From NCBI GenBank assembly GCA_951812925.1, contig OX638370.1:109134897-109198896 (forward strand): 64,000 nucleotides of DNA, given 5' to 3'. A program made the translations under genes and the position numbers. Below, piece after piece: positions 1 through 10,150 of this stretch. This DNA is from Calliopum simillimum (Eukaryota; Arthropoda; Insecta; Diptera; Lauxaniidae). Every line of letters starts with the position of its first letter. Positions within the stretch are counted from its first letter, which is position 1. The notes beneath the pieces are model-generated. The model saw only the letters and a program-made list of their open reading frames with translations, searched no databases and had not been told where the DNA came from.

Positions 1-459
1 ACACATATCTTGGTTACCATACATATCTTCTCGACTTGGTTGCCACTTATATATTCTCGACAGCTTTGCTGGAGTATTTGTGTGTCCATATTTTGACAAA
101 TGATCTTGTTTCTTTTGTGTGGGACATAAATGTGACTAACAACTTGGTAGACTACCTTTTACTATAATTATAAATACTTGGCAGACAATACCATGAAATA
201 CTTACTAATTGCAGATTGTATTATTTAATGACTTAATAATGTCTGAGCTTGAAAAAGCTTCGTCATAAGTTTCTGTACAGCATAGCCTCTAAGCATCTTA
301 GTATGATAACTCATATCGTAAGATAAAAAAAAAAAGAGAAAAATCTTGTAAAGTAAAGAATTTTGATGTTCTGTTGATAAATGTTTAAGAATTAAATAGT
401 TGAACGAAGAATGTTTGTGGTTTTATTAGTATTTATTTGTAATCTACCTTACAGCAAAA
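1..459. other. Intergenic, no gene seen
   Basis: AT-rich DNA with no ORF or splice pattern I can support. The first 80 bases carry two short similar phrases around 'tatcttctcgac' and 'tatattctcgac', too short to classify. Confidence 0.5.
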
Positions 460-523
460 TTAATAAAACAAAAGCAAGGACATTGGGTGCCATATGAGAT
501 GAAGCCAAGAGAAGTAAACGGCG

Positions 524-1156
524 CACAGTGGTCTAGAATGATATTCTAGCTGGTCATAACTCTTTCCTGGTTGTTTTTTATAAAAAAAAATATCAGCTTT
601 TATGTTTTGGGGGTCGCTGACTCTAAATCTTAAAACGATTTTTTAAAAATCAAAATGGCGGATCCAAAATGGTGGACAGTTTTCTTAAAAATTAATTATA
701 TCATAAGAAAATTGTGGCTAAGGGGGTTTTTGAGGTTGCTGATTTCGTATTCGGTATCATCTTCTTTCCAAACAAAATGGTGGATCCAAATGGTGGATTC
801 AAAATGATGGACAATTTTCTAAAAAATTGATCATATCACGACAAAGTTGTGGCTTAGGAGTTTTTTGAGGTTGCTGATTTCGAATTCGGTATCATCTATT
901 TTGTAAAAAAAAATGGCGGATCCAAAAGTTTCAGGAGGTAAAATCATTTAGTTTTAAAGATACACTCATTTAAACTTTCACATATTTTGAAAAAAATTAC
1001 CATTTTCTGAATTCATCAAGTTTAAGACGCGAAAACTCAAAAATGGCATTATTTCTTGGTATTCTTATACTTTAAATTTGTCCAAATAAAATATTACTTT
1101 TAATACAAAAATTTTCGGTGTTATGACCGGCTAGCGCTCTTTTATAGACCACTGTG
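524..1156. mobile_element. Non-autonomous Transib-like element, 633 bp
   Basis: The element begins CACAGTGGTCTA and ends with the inverse TAGACCACTGTG. It is flanked by a perfect 5-bp duplication, CGGCG, at 519-523 and 1157-1161. The inverted repeats span about 37 bp: 12 identical bases, a 10-base unlike stretch, then CTAGC-Y-GGTCATAAC at both ends. Transib elements are known for 5-bp CG-rich target duplications, inverted repeats near 38 bp and a CACAGTG-like tip, so this fits that superfamily. It encodes no transposase; the interior is a tandem repeat. Confidence 0.8.
651..925. repeat. Internal tandem repeat of the Transib-like element
   Basis: A unit of roughly 125 bp starts near 651 with 'aaaatggcggatccaaaatgg' and includes 'gaggttgctgatttcg'. 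It recurs near 774 and begins a third time near 908. The copies differ by point changes and small indels. Confidence 0.7.
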
Positions 1157-1275
1157 CGGCGTTTTGAAACGTGTGAACTGCTGCTTTAATGGCAGAGAAG
1201 GAGAAATTTTTTGCACCTTATCGTGACTGGCGATGGAAAATACAGTATGAGAGTTCTAAGAAAAATCTTGAGATA

Positions 1276-2277
1276 AGCCAAGATTGACTACAAAGCAAGG
1301 CATTGTTTGTAAAAAAGTGATAAATTTCAAGCTTATCACCCATTTAACGTAGAACCTCAAAATATGATTCTTTTTTGTATAGTTTCTAACAAGCTGCCTT
1401 TAAAATGCTAGCATACTTTCATGCTTTACTCAAACTCAGTCGAATGTTTTTTCGTACAAATTTTACAAAGCCATAGCATACTTTCATGCTCTGGGTTTTT
1501 TGAAATTTCTCAAAAAAGTAGCATGCTTTGAGGCTCTACGTAAACAAGTTGGAAATTTGTCACTAGTTCTAAAATCAATGTACTGAGACATGCAAATATT
1601 GTGTTTTTGACCCATAAAAAATTCTAACCCACGCAAAGTTTTCACCAGAGTGAAAATATTTTGTGAAAAGTTTAACAATGAGCCAAGGAGCACATTTCAG
1701 TAGTTACAAGAAAATTTTTTCACTTTGGTGACTCACTTCAATGTGCATAAGCTATAATCGTAAAGCAATTTTTTCTTTCGACAAGTAAAACATGTAGCAC
1801 ATCTGGTAATTCGTTATGGCCTCCTCAAAAATCCAGTTAAATCTGAACATTAGTAAAATTTGCATACTACACGAATCAAAACAAAATAATTAATTAATTG
1901 TGCAGACAACCGAGAATTAAAAAAGCTCTATCAGACTTACTCGTCATAAAAAATTGTGTCACATTTGTAATTTTTAATTGATTTTGCAAAAAAAACCTCA
2001 GTGTAGTAGATGATTTTACCGGGAAAATCATTTTGCTTAGAAAAACAAAAATATTTACAAATTACAGAAATTACAAAACTTTATTATCTTACCGAACTGA
2101 ACTGAACTTTGTGGGTGTTGTTTTTTATTGAATTTTGTATTTGTTATTTATCAATTTATGTCGCTTATCAGTTGTAGTTTTTTTGTTGATTAAATTGTTT
2201 TGGTCGACACCACACACGCGGCGAAATCTGTTGAAAGCTTTAAAACGAAACGCGAGGGATGTTTGAAACCGAGATCA
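1276..2277. other. Intergenic, no gene seen
   Basis: No supportable coding sequence. The phrase 'agcatactttcatgct' occurs twice (about 1410 and 1473) and once more in altered form near 1520. The right end is the upstream region of the odorant-binding protein gene. Confidence 0.5.
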
Positions 2278-2285
2278 GTATAAAA
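2278..2285 (+). promoter_or_regulatory. TATA box of the odorant-binding protein gene
   Basis: The octamer GTATAAAA lies about 120 bases upstream of the ATG at 2400. A start site about 30 bases further on, near 2305-2315, would give an AT-rich leader of about 90 bases. Confidence 0.6.
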
Positions 2286-2399
2286 ACGAACGTGTTCTGA
2301 GTAACACACTTGAAACAAACGAGTAAATAAAAGCGAAATTTAAAAATAAATAAAAAATATTTAAAGTGTAATATTTACAAAACAAAAAACAAAAACAAA

Positions 2400-5271
2400 A
2401 TGTTGAACAAAGTGTGGCTGTCATTATCACTGCTGAGTTATTTGGTTTGTATTTTCTAACGAAATTTTTCTGTGTCCCTTCTTGGAACATAGCTACTTTC
2501 ATATGTAGATAGATCATCTAAAGCATTTCTATCCAAATTATTCCGATTCACGTATTTGCCGTTTCCTGTTACCTTAAGCTTCCTCTTCCTTCCTCTTCCT
2601 CTTTCATTTTTATATCGTAGTATGATCCTAAGTAAGGTATCACTAACCCGCAATAACGGTAATCGGCCTTTAGATCTATAAAATTACAGTTTGGTCGGTC
2701 TTCACACAGGGAAAAAGCGACAACTTTCACTGTTGATTCAATGGTGGATATCAGTAACGATTTAGTTCATCATCAGGATCGGTTTCGTCTTCTACATATT
2801 GTTATGATTAGGTATTCAGTTTCCTCCTACTCGTCGGTATTATCCATTGGCATTTTTCTCGGCACCACACACGTACACGTTTTCGTTGAACCTTGCAAAT
2901 ATTGCGACACTCTTGTTTTTATTCACATTTTTTCGTGACGTACTGCGTGGTAAGAATGCATGAAAAGAAGAACAAGATCTAACCATGTACGTCACATTGT
3001 CGTATTTTCGTTGAATTTCACAACAAATTTTTGACATTGAATCAACAGTAAGGTAGTTGATTTTACAGAACCAATTTTTCCCTGAGTGTAAGAACTTTTA
3101 AATAAGTAGTGTATAGTAGAGATGTTACGGAGGTAATTTTACCGGATTCGAAGTCGTAACCGGTATCGAAACGGAAGATAGAATCGAAGTTCGAGATAAA
3201 AGATATACGTTATAGGAACATTCATTGCTTTTCTCCTTTCTTTTCTTTTTCAACAGTAATATTTAAATAAACAGAGGAAGAGAAGTGAACAAAATATAAA
3301 AAACGACAAAAATGTCTTTCATAAACAATTTTTACACTCAAGTGATTTTCGATTCCCACTGCGGCAATTTTTTTTTTTTTTATTTTAGTTTTCTATTTTC
3401 CTATATTTTAATATATTTTTTTTTTTGATTTGAATTGAAATTGATTATGACAAAATTATTTTTTGTGAGGCTTCAGTAAGCACTCAAGTTATGTTTCGAT
3501 TGACATTTTTATATCAAAATTTTCTTAATATACAAATTTTATGCCTCTACATCATATTCATAGGCCAGTGGTAGTTGTAATGTAATAATATGCTTTTCTA
3601 TCTATCACACGGAAGGTCATCGGTTCGAATCCTAGTGCGGTCAATTGGTTTGATAATTTTTTTATAATTCAAAGAACGCTTACCCCCGCATTACAAATAA
3701 GCGCTTCAAAAGCCTTTTCTAGTGATGAGCAAAATTAGTCTTGGTCTTGCGTCTTGTTCTTGGTCTTGCCAAGACCAAGATGCTGATATTTTTGCAAGAC
3801 CAAGACTGCTATGGTCTTGGTCTTGCTCACGATAATTGTCAAGACCAAGACTGCTTTTCAGTCTTGCTAATTTATAGTTAAAAGTTGTTTCACGCCCGTT
3901 TTGAAGATAAAATTATCTCTCGATTTGAATTTTGGCATCTTAAAAACCCAACTGCTTTGGAAAAATATGGTTTTAAATACTCAATTTCTCTGAAAATTTT
4001 TTCAAGACCAAGACCGAGAGCAAGACTTAATGAGCGAGATCTTGGTTTGCTCATAACTAGCCTTTTCCCGTAGGGCTGCGGTAAGCTTCAGATCGCTTAC
4101 ATCCTACGACAATGTTAAATAGAGAGAATAGTTCTTACGGAGCTGAAACGCTTATGGCTGAAAAGGAAGCACGTGTCAGAAATCCTTTTTCCTCTTGTGT
4201 AACGACGGGTTTTGTTTCAAATGTATTGTGTGTTAAATTTTATTGTATGAGATTTATTGAAATTATTAACTTTTCCACAAATTTTTATCACTTAATCTCT
4301 TTTATTTGGGGCAAACTTTTCGTGCTATTGAGGAAAACCGCGTTTTAACAGTATAATTTTGAAACGCACAAGTTAAATTATAGAAATCCAGCGACAACTT
4401 TCATACAGAATTTAGAATTCGTATTCCGATAAAATATTTCTGCCTTATTGATCCTACATATAGTAGGCCAAAATAAAATTTAAATTTTTTCATCATATAT
4501 TTTCTGATCTTTTAGCATTTCCTAAATGTTGTAGCAGAATTTACAGATTGTTCCCAGTTACCAAAGCCGATGGTAAGTATAACAAAAATTCTATAACCTC
4601 GAAATACTAAAACTAAAAGTCAATATACTATCGAGTTTTAATTTAATTTAATTTTTTTTTTTTAAATAAATTTATTCACTTTTTTATTTAATTTCCAACA
4701 AGAATTTAAAAAAGATTTTCATTTTCAGAATCCACATGATTGCTGTAATTATCCTGAACTTTTCAAGCAAAATGCATTTGATTATTGTGAAAGTACGAGA
4801 TCAAATGGTCAACAGGTAACCTATCTTTTGTCCAACAAAACCATACATAACATGCCAAAGTAAATTTTCAGTAGAGCCAAAAATACGACTAAGTCCAAAT
4901 TCCATTATTTTTTCTATTTCTATTTTTAGTGTTTTTATGAATGTGTTTTTGGTGCTACAGAAATTTTCCGGAAAAACAAATTTAGCCAAGCCAAAGTGGA
5001 AGATTATGTAGACTGGGTAATGAAAACAGATGATGTATTTTCGCCGCTTTATAAAAATGCATACCGAAAATGTATTGACAAAGTTAACGATATGAAACTG
5101 AATTTATTACGATTGCATAGAAGAAATGGCTGTAATCCACAACCGGAAATGGTTTTTCTTTGTGTACAAAATGAAATGTTTGCCACATGCCCCAGTGATC
5201 ATTGGAAATCTGATGTAAAGGACTGTGTTAGTAATAAAGATTTCATCACTAATTGCATACGTGATAAATAA
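2400..5271 (+). CDS. Odorant-binding protein, Plus-C type, four exons
   Basis: Secreted carrier of small hydrophobic ligands in the insect OBP family. Coding exons are 2400-2444, 4516-4572, 4729-4815 and 4930-5271, all junctions GT-AG in phase 0, giving 176 residues. Exon 1 and the start of exon 2 make a hydrophobic signal peptide (MLNKVWLSLSLLSYL, then a short apolar run ending about residue 23). Twelve cysteines follow, including an adjacent pair in 'HDCCNYPELF' (exon 3) and 'GCNPQPEM', 'LCVQ' and 'TCP' in exon 4. Twelve cysteines with a CC pair fit the Plus-C subfamily better than the six-cysteine classic type. Intron 1 (2445-4515) is long and full of repeats. No neighbouring OBP is seen. 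The exact orthologue is not recognised. Confidence 0.85.
2702..3090. mobile_element. MITE-like element in OBP intron 1
   Basis: The left end reads TTCACACAGGGAAAAA and the inverse of the right end TACACTCAGGGAAAAA. A second inverted pair, ACTGTTGATTCAATG, lies about 28 bases inside on each side. No clear target duplication was found, so the family is not assigned. Confidence 0.5.
3555..3650 (+). repeat. tRNA-derived SINE fragment or tRNA pseudogene
   Basis: The perfect B-box-like GGTTCGAATCC at 3622-3632 lies about 60 bases downstream of an A-box-like AGGCCAGTGGTAG at 3562-3574, the spacing expected of a Pol III internal promoter. I see no paired acceptor stem or anticodon arm, so a functional tRNA is unlikely. 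Confidence 0.4.
3720..4059. mobile_element. Non-autonomous hAT-like MITE with CTTGGTC repeats, 340 bp
   Basis: The ends are TAGTGATGAGCAAA and, inverted, TAGTTATGAGCAAA. They are flanked by a perfect 8-bp duplication, GCCTTTTC, at 3712-3719 and 4060-4067. An 8-bp duplication with TAG-type ends fits the hAT superfamily. Much of the interior is runs of 'caagaccaagac' and the inverse 'gtcttggtcttg'. It lies in OBP intron 1. Confidence 0.8.
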
Positions 5272-6274
5272 TTATTTTGAATTATTAATTAGAGGAAGTA
5301 TTTTTTATTTGATGTTTGTATGAATATAATAATTTGTCACGAAAGCATTATTATATCTTGTACATAATGTTATTATATATGATTGTAATGATAAACTATT
5401 TGTGTTAATTTTTGTTTTAAATTAACATATGTATTGAAAAATTATCACAATTAAAAACAAAGTGTATTTTTTCCCTTAACTTATCAAACGTGTCGTTTAT
5501 TTAGAAATTGGATCAAGTCTGCGTATGATAAACCGTGTTTTTGGCATATATAGGTTGGAATTCTTTAAGATCCCAACCTGTTATGCACTCTTGTCCTTAG
5601 ACAGTTTAGGTACATGCAAATTCATGCTAAAAAAAAATCGTGTTACTCGTTATCTTAATTTTCCTCAACATAAACGGCTCAGATATTGATTAGCTTAAAA
5701 CTACGTTTCAAACGGAGATTTATGTGGTGATCTATGGCTGTTACGATATTTATCTCGAAATCTCGGCGTAAATCACGTGATTCACCATACAAAAATATAC
5801 ATGTATATATCTGAGGAGATTTATTTTGAATCCGCGTATAAATCTCAACAGGGTTGGCGATGTTGGCTTTTTTCGACCAAGTGGCACCTCTTAACTTTGA
5901 CAATTGGCATTAAAAGCATGAATTAAGCAGCTAACTTATATTAGGTGAAAATGAGGGGATTCTTACCCAAATGTTAGGAGTTCGATATTAACATCAATAC
6001 AAGTAAAAATACACTAAAATTTTCAGTTTTCGATTTTTAATACATTTAAATCATTTTCAATTATGTATCAGTAGAGATGGCTGCCTTAAGCATGAACAAA
6101 TTTTTAATGTTCATATCGTCGACTCAATGAGAAAAACCATTTAATTTTTGACATTACTTTTGCCACCACGAACCACCTTTTCTCAGTAAGCCAATAATAT
6201 GTAAATTATGAATATGATATCTGTGATACCCATTTTTTCATGCGCATAAAAAATTAACTTATCATAATAATATT
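5272..6274. other. OBP 3' UTR and intergenic DNA
   Basis: Begins with the AT-rich 3' UTR of the OBP gene; an ATTAAA-like signal lies near 5451. The rest shows no coding potential or recognised repeat. Confidence 0.5.
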
Positions 6275-7156
6275 AGTTATTATCTATCACATTGCATCAT
6301 CTGGCAATCTAGTTTTCACACAAGCAACGAACGCACTCGCTATAGCTACACACACGAACGCACCCCTAAACTGTCAAAACTTCACAACGAGACTCGAACG
6401 CAGAGCAGAATTATTTACTTGTTAGTTCTTAATTTCAACATGATCTGTAAGACTTAAGTATTATCCAACTCTAAAGTATAATACCAAATAGGTTTGCGTC
6501 TCATAAGGTAGGGATATCAATACTATAGAGGTATTCACGATCTAGAGTTACGTCCTGAGTAACAGAGTAACAGGGTAACAGTGCACAACCACAACAACAA
6601 AATATATGTAAGTTACTCTGTTACTCTTTTACCCTTTTAGTCAAGCTATTTTCTAGTGTAAAATAATCTTACACTTTTGCCTTTTTTTACTATTTCTATT
6701 TCTATAGAAACGTTTGAACTTGTTTATGATTGAAAAACAAAAACCAAATATACGTGCAAAGTATTGAGTATGCTCACTATTCAGAGTAACTAAGTTTACT
6801 TTTACCCTGTTACTCAGCTCGTTACTCCAGATCGTGAATAACTCTTATGTGTCTTTCAAAACACTTATTTTTACTAATTTCTCTTAGCTGACCCAGTTTT
6901 TAAGGCCCATCTACCTTCCTCTACTCAGAGAACAAACTCTGTATAGGGAATAAAAACTCAAAAAGTTTCACTCAATATGAAGATAAAATACTCATATATC
7001 CAATTAAAAGATTACTCAAAAATTATCTCATTATTTATTGATTAACGATAACCCCCATTATCTATTACATTGCATCATCTGGCAATCGAGTTATCACACA
7101 AATAACGAACGCACTCGCTATAACTACATATACGAACGCACCCCTAAACTGTTTTT
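6275..7156. repeat. Duplicated block upstream of RpS24
   Basis: About 105 bases at 6275-6382 recur at 7055-7156 in the same orientation, sharing phrases such as 'attgcatcatctggcaatc' and 'cgaacgcacccctaaactgt'. The copies differ at roughly one base in ten. The second copy abuts the RpS24 promoter. A MITE (6527-6845) and the end of another MITE (near 7038-7058) lie between them. Confidence 0.75.
6527..6845. mobile_element. MITE rich in GTTACTC repeats, copy 1
   Basis: Ends AGAG-K-TATTCACGATC are inverted and flanked by the 3-bp duplication TAT (6524-6526, 6846-6848). Just inside each end are short repeats of the type GAGTAACAG. A second copy lies inverted at 44745-45145. A 3-bp AT-rich target fits PIF/Harbinger-like elements, but no transposase is present to confirm this. 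Confidence 0.75.
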
Positions 7157-7254
7157 TAGTAGAACGTTTGGAACTGACTTTGTACTTCAAAGTGGAACGT
7201 TTGGAACTGACTGTACGCAAAGCTGACAACTTGACAAAAATTTCACGCGGCCAT

Positions 7255-7263
7255 CTTTCTTTC
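7255..7263 (+). promoter_or_regulatory. Polypyrimidine (TOP-type) start of RpS24 mRNA
   Basis: CTTTCTTTC just upstream of the likely first exon resembles the pyrimidine tract at the cap site of ribosomal protein genes. The leader appears to be split by an intron at about 7322-7633 (GT-AG). Confidence 0.5.
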
Positions 7264-7644
7264 TAATAAAATTGTGTTCGCACTGAAGACGTGTTTGAAT
7301 ACTTTTTAAGTGTTTTAACAGGTAAAATTACATTAAATTTATAACAAAATAACTGCAAACAATTAGCAAAAGTACACATAATAAAAGAACAATGGATTAA
7401 CATGCAAATAAAGTGTTAAAACGTTTAAAATTCATTCACACACGTGGATCGTCTGTCCGCAGTAGCAGCGTAAATGTCAAAAAATGCGGAACCCCTTAGT
7501 GCTTAAATGAATGTGAGGTTATGTGAAACAATCCTTACCGAACAAAATTTCTGCCTACAAATTTGTTTACTGTTTGCAGCGATATCACTAATAATAACGT
7601 TATTCTAATAAATTTCTCACTTCCTCCATATAGAGTGATACAAG

Positions 7645-8043
7645 ATGTCTGGTACCACAGCCACAATTCGCACCCGTAAATTCATGACCAATCGCCTGCT
7701 TGCCAGGAAACAAATGGTATGTGATGTCCTTCACCCAGGTTTATCCTCCGTCAACAAGAAGGATATTCGTGAGAAACTCGCCGCCATGTACAAAGTGACA
7801 CCAGATGTTTGCTTCGTCTTCGGTTTCCGCACAAACTTTGGTGGTGGTCGCTCCACAGGTTTTGCGCTTATCTATGATACACTTGACTTTGCCAAGAAAT
7901 TCGAACCAAAACATCGTCTTGCACGTCATGGTCTATTCGAACAGAAGAAACAGACACGCAAACAACGTAAGGAACGTCGCAACAGAATGAAGAAGGTGCG
8001 CGGTACTGCTAAGGCAAAGATTGGTCAAACAGCCAAGAAGTAA
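7645..8043 (+). CDS. RpS24: 40S ribosomal protein S24 (eS24)
   Basis: Structural protein of the small ribosomal subunit, cytosolic. A single coding exon of 132 codons begins [19 protein letters not shown] and ends in a long basic tail ([17 protein letters not shown], then [11 protein letters not shown]). This is the usual length and arrangement of insect eS24, with the conserved central '[20 protein letters not shown]'. The reading frame is intact. The start is supported by family length and by the splice acceptor just upstream at 7631-7633. Codon use is less AT-biased than the surroundings, as expected of a highly expressed gene. Confidence 0.97.
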   Translation: MSGTTATIRTRKFMTNRLLARKQMVCDVLHPGLSSVNKKDIREKLAAMYKVTPDVCFVFGFRTNFGGGRSTGFALIYDTLDFAKKFEPKHRLARHGLFEQKKQTRKQRKERRNRMKKVRGTAKAKIGQTAKK

Positions 8044-8208
8044 AAAGAAGTGTGAAATTGAAAAGTTTGCAACAGATGTAAATTTGTTAATTTTTATAAA
8101 ACCAACAACTATAACAAAAATCCGATATTGATTGTGTTTACTTTTGGAGTGAATGAGATGCGTTGTATCTCATTGTGGATGGAGATTGCTTTTTATTATT
8201 CATAAGTA

Positions 8209-8214
8209 AATAAA
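8209..8214 (+). terminator. RpS24: Poly(A) signal of RpS24
   Basis: AATAAA about 165 bases after the RpS24 stop codon. Confidence 0.6.
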
Positions 8215-8731
8215 TTCTGCTTTCAAAGTAAATTTATCAAGTAAAAGTGCACCAATTTTAGCATTTAGTTATATTGCAATAGCATTAGCATGGAAGATGA
8301 AACGATTCGAATGATTTTCAGCAGAATACACCTTCAAAGTTAAAACAAGAATTGAAATTTTTTTTCTTATAAACTTTATTCTTTGAGCTAAATTGAACAT
8401 TTAAATCTAAACAAGTTCCATTCGACTGATATTAACGATTGACTTTCAGTCACTCGATTCGTTTTGTCTTCCATGCTAAGACTATTAATGTTTTTTCATG
8501 GCACAAATGTGGAAGTAACCTTTCTGATGGAGTGATTAACAAATACGATGTCAGAAATATATCGATCAGTTTGATTAAATTTCAAATGCTTATGTAAAGA
8601 CCGCACTAAATTTTGCGTTAATGTTCTTAATGTCATTTCATTTAGTATTTTACTTTAATTTATGCATTTAATCCTAGTGCAATGCAATTGAACTTAAAAT
8701 TTTTTCACAAAATTTAAAAAAGACAGTTTTT

Positions 8732-9085
8732 TTGAAGATTGGAAAAATCCTAATAGTTTTCAATGAAAATGGTGAGTCACACTATCTTTTTTGTGGAGAA
8801 TTACAGGTTCTACAAATAATATTTGTTTCTATTAACGAAAAAGTAATTGTGTCGGAAATATTCGATAAAGTCGAGTTTTTCGACTTTTTGCGGTTTTTTA
8901 AAAATATTTCCTAAACGGTTACATTTTCGTTAATGTAATGTTATTTTTAGAACCCGTAATTCCCCGCATAAAATATTGTAATACTTTTTATCATATGACT
9001 CACCATTTTCATCAAAAAGCTTCCTAAATGAAAAATAATTAAAACAACACGGATTACGGAACAGGTCAGAATGATTCTATGAAAT
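8732..9085. mobile_element. Fold-back MITE, degraded copy
   Basis: A large palindrome: 'aaaatggtgagtcacac' at about 8767 returns inverted as 'atgactcaccattttcat' near 8995, and the hairpin centre is 'gagtttttcgactttttgcgg'. The right end reads 'cacggattacggaacagg'. The best copy is at 36735-37170; end fragments occur near 44447 and 46095. Confidence 0.65.
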
Positions 9086-9754
9086 TTTATCGAAAAAACC
9101 ATTTCACAGCCTACCCATAACGATAAAACAAATTTAAAATAACAAATAATACATACATAAATATTATTTCCCATTTATAGAAGTTATTTCTAAACAGTCC
9201 CAGTTATAAAGGGAAAATCCCATGTTATAGAGTTGAAAATGTACATAAACTTCAAAAATGATATCCCAGATATAGAGGTTTAATAATCCCAGTAATAGAA
9301 ATGTTTTGATGCAAAAGTGCTGGGGCCTTGAAGTGAGGTTTCCCACTTATCCATGTACCACCTGACCATGTTTCACAACATTTTCAATATGTAATGGACT
9401 AGCACTTTCCTGTGTGCGCTGCCTTACCTAGTTTTGTACGGGGGAGTGAAATCACAAATTTTTCCAAAATTTGTTATTAGTCCAATGTACATAACCAAAT
9501 CTCATATTTGTGTGTTAAATGGTTTCAGAGACAAGACGAATATTGTTTTTGGCCCATTTTCTCAGTGAACATTCTTTGTCCTAATGTTCTTTACACACGT
9601 ACCAAATCCCATCCATCTACAAATCTAATTTTTATACAGTAGAGAATTTGAAAACATAAGTGAAAAACGAGAGAATAGTTTTGTGATTTTGTCAACAACG
9701 CAGCAGTTGTCAGTGAACCATGAGAGCAAAAATTAGGCTACATGGTTTGAACAG
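9086..9754. other. Intergenic, no gene seen
   Basis: AT-rich. A stretch around 9480-9640 resembles 28420-28620 (phrases such as 'taccaaatcccatccat'), suggesting a diverged dispersed repeat. Confidence 0.4.
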
Positions 9755-10150
9755 TAATCTTTGCTTACTAGTCTGTTTTTATATCACATTTTTGATTCGA
9801 ACGTGAAATCGAACAAGCTGCAAGTATTCGTCAACAAATGCTTAAGGCGAATACTAAAGGTTTGGTGGCCTTGCACTATATCAAATGCTGAGCTACATCA
9901 AAAATGCAATCAGAGGGCTATAGCAATCGAGGTCAAGCTGCGAAAATGGAGATGGATTGGTCACACTCTCCGGAAACCACACAGCGAAGTTTGTCGCCAG
10001 GCTCTTGAGTGGAATCCACGTGGTAGACCTAAAACCAACTGGAAGAGGTCGCTGGAAAAGAAAATCCAAGAATCGGGAAAGTCGTGGCAAGAGATAAAAG
10101 TCATCGCAAGGAATCCTCCTAGGAGTTAAAGGAGAATACATACATACATA
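9755..10150 (+). mobile_element. Non-LTR retrotransposon 3' end, truncated
   Basis: An ORF of about 120 codons encodes the C-terminal end of a LINE reverse transcriptase polyprotein. Its 'KLRKWRWIGHTLRKPHSEVC', 'GRPKTNWKRSLE' and 'SGKSWQEIKVIAR' phrases are typical of this tail. It ends in 'aggagttaaaggagaatac' and a short CATA run. The terminal 'DRDKW..LCSS' segment seen in the copy at 49.3 kb is lost through a 37-bp deletion. It is 5'-truncated and lacks the reverse transcriptase core. Confidence 0.8.

Larger units (their letters stand above)
460..1275 (+). mobile_element. Mariner transposase relic, split by a later insertion
   Basis: About 60 bases at 460-523 and about 115 bases at 1157-1275 line up with consecutive parts of the mariner transposase gene found at 53.6-54.9 kb. 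The left part matches its 'Q-G-x-W-V-P-Y-E-x-K-P-R' region and the right part its 'L-H-x-I-V-T-G-D-x-x-W' region, where the first catalytic Asp lies. The two halves join cleanly if 524-1156 and one CGGCG copy are removed. Both halves are diverged and out of frame, so this is an old dead copy. Confidence 0.75.

Noticed and set aside
7741..7990. Alternative-frame ORFs inside RpS24
   Set aside because: They overlap the fully conserved eS24 frame and have no support of their own.
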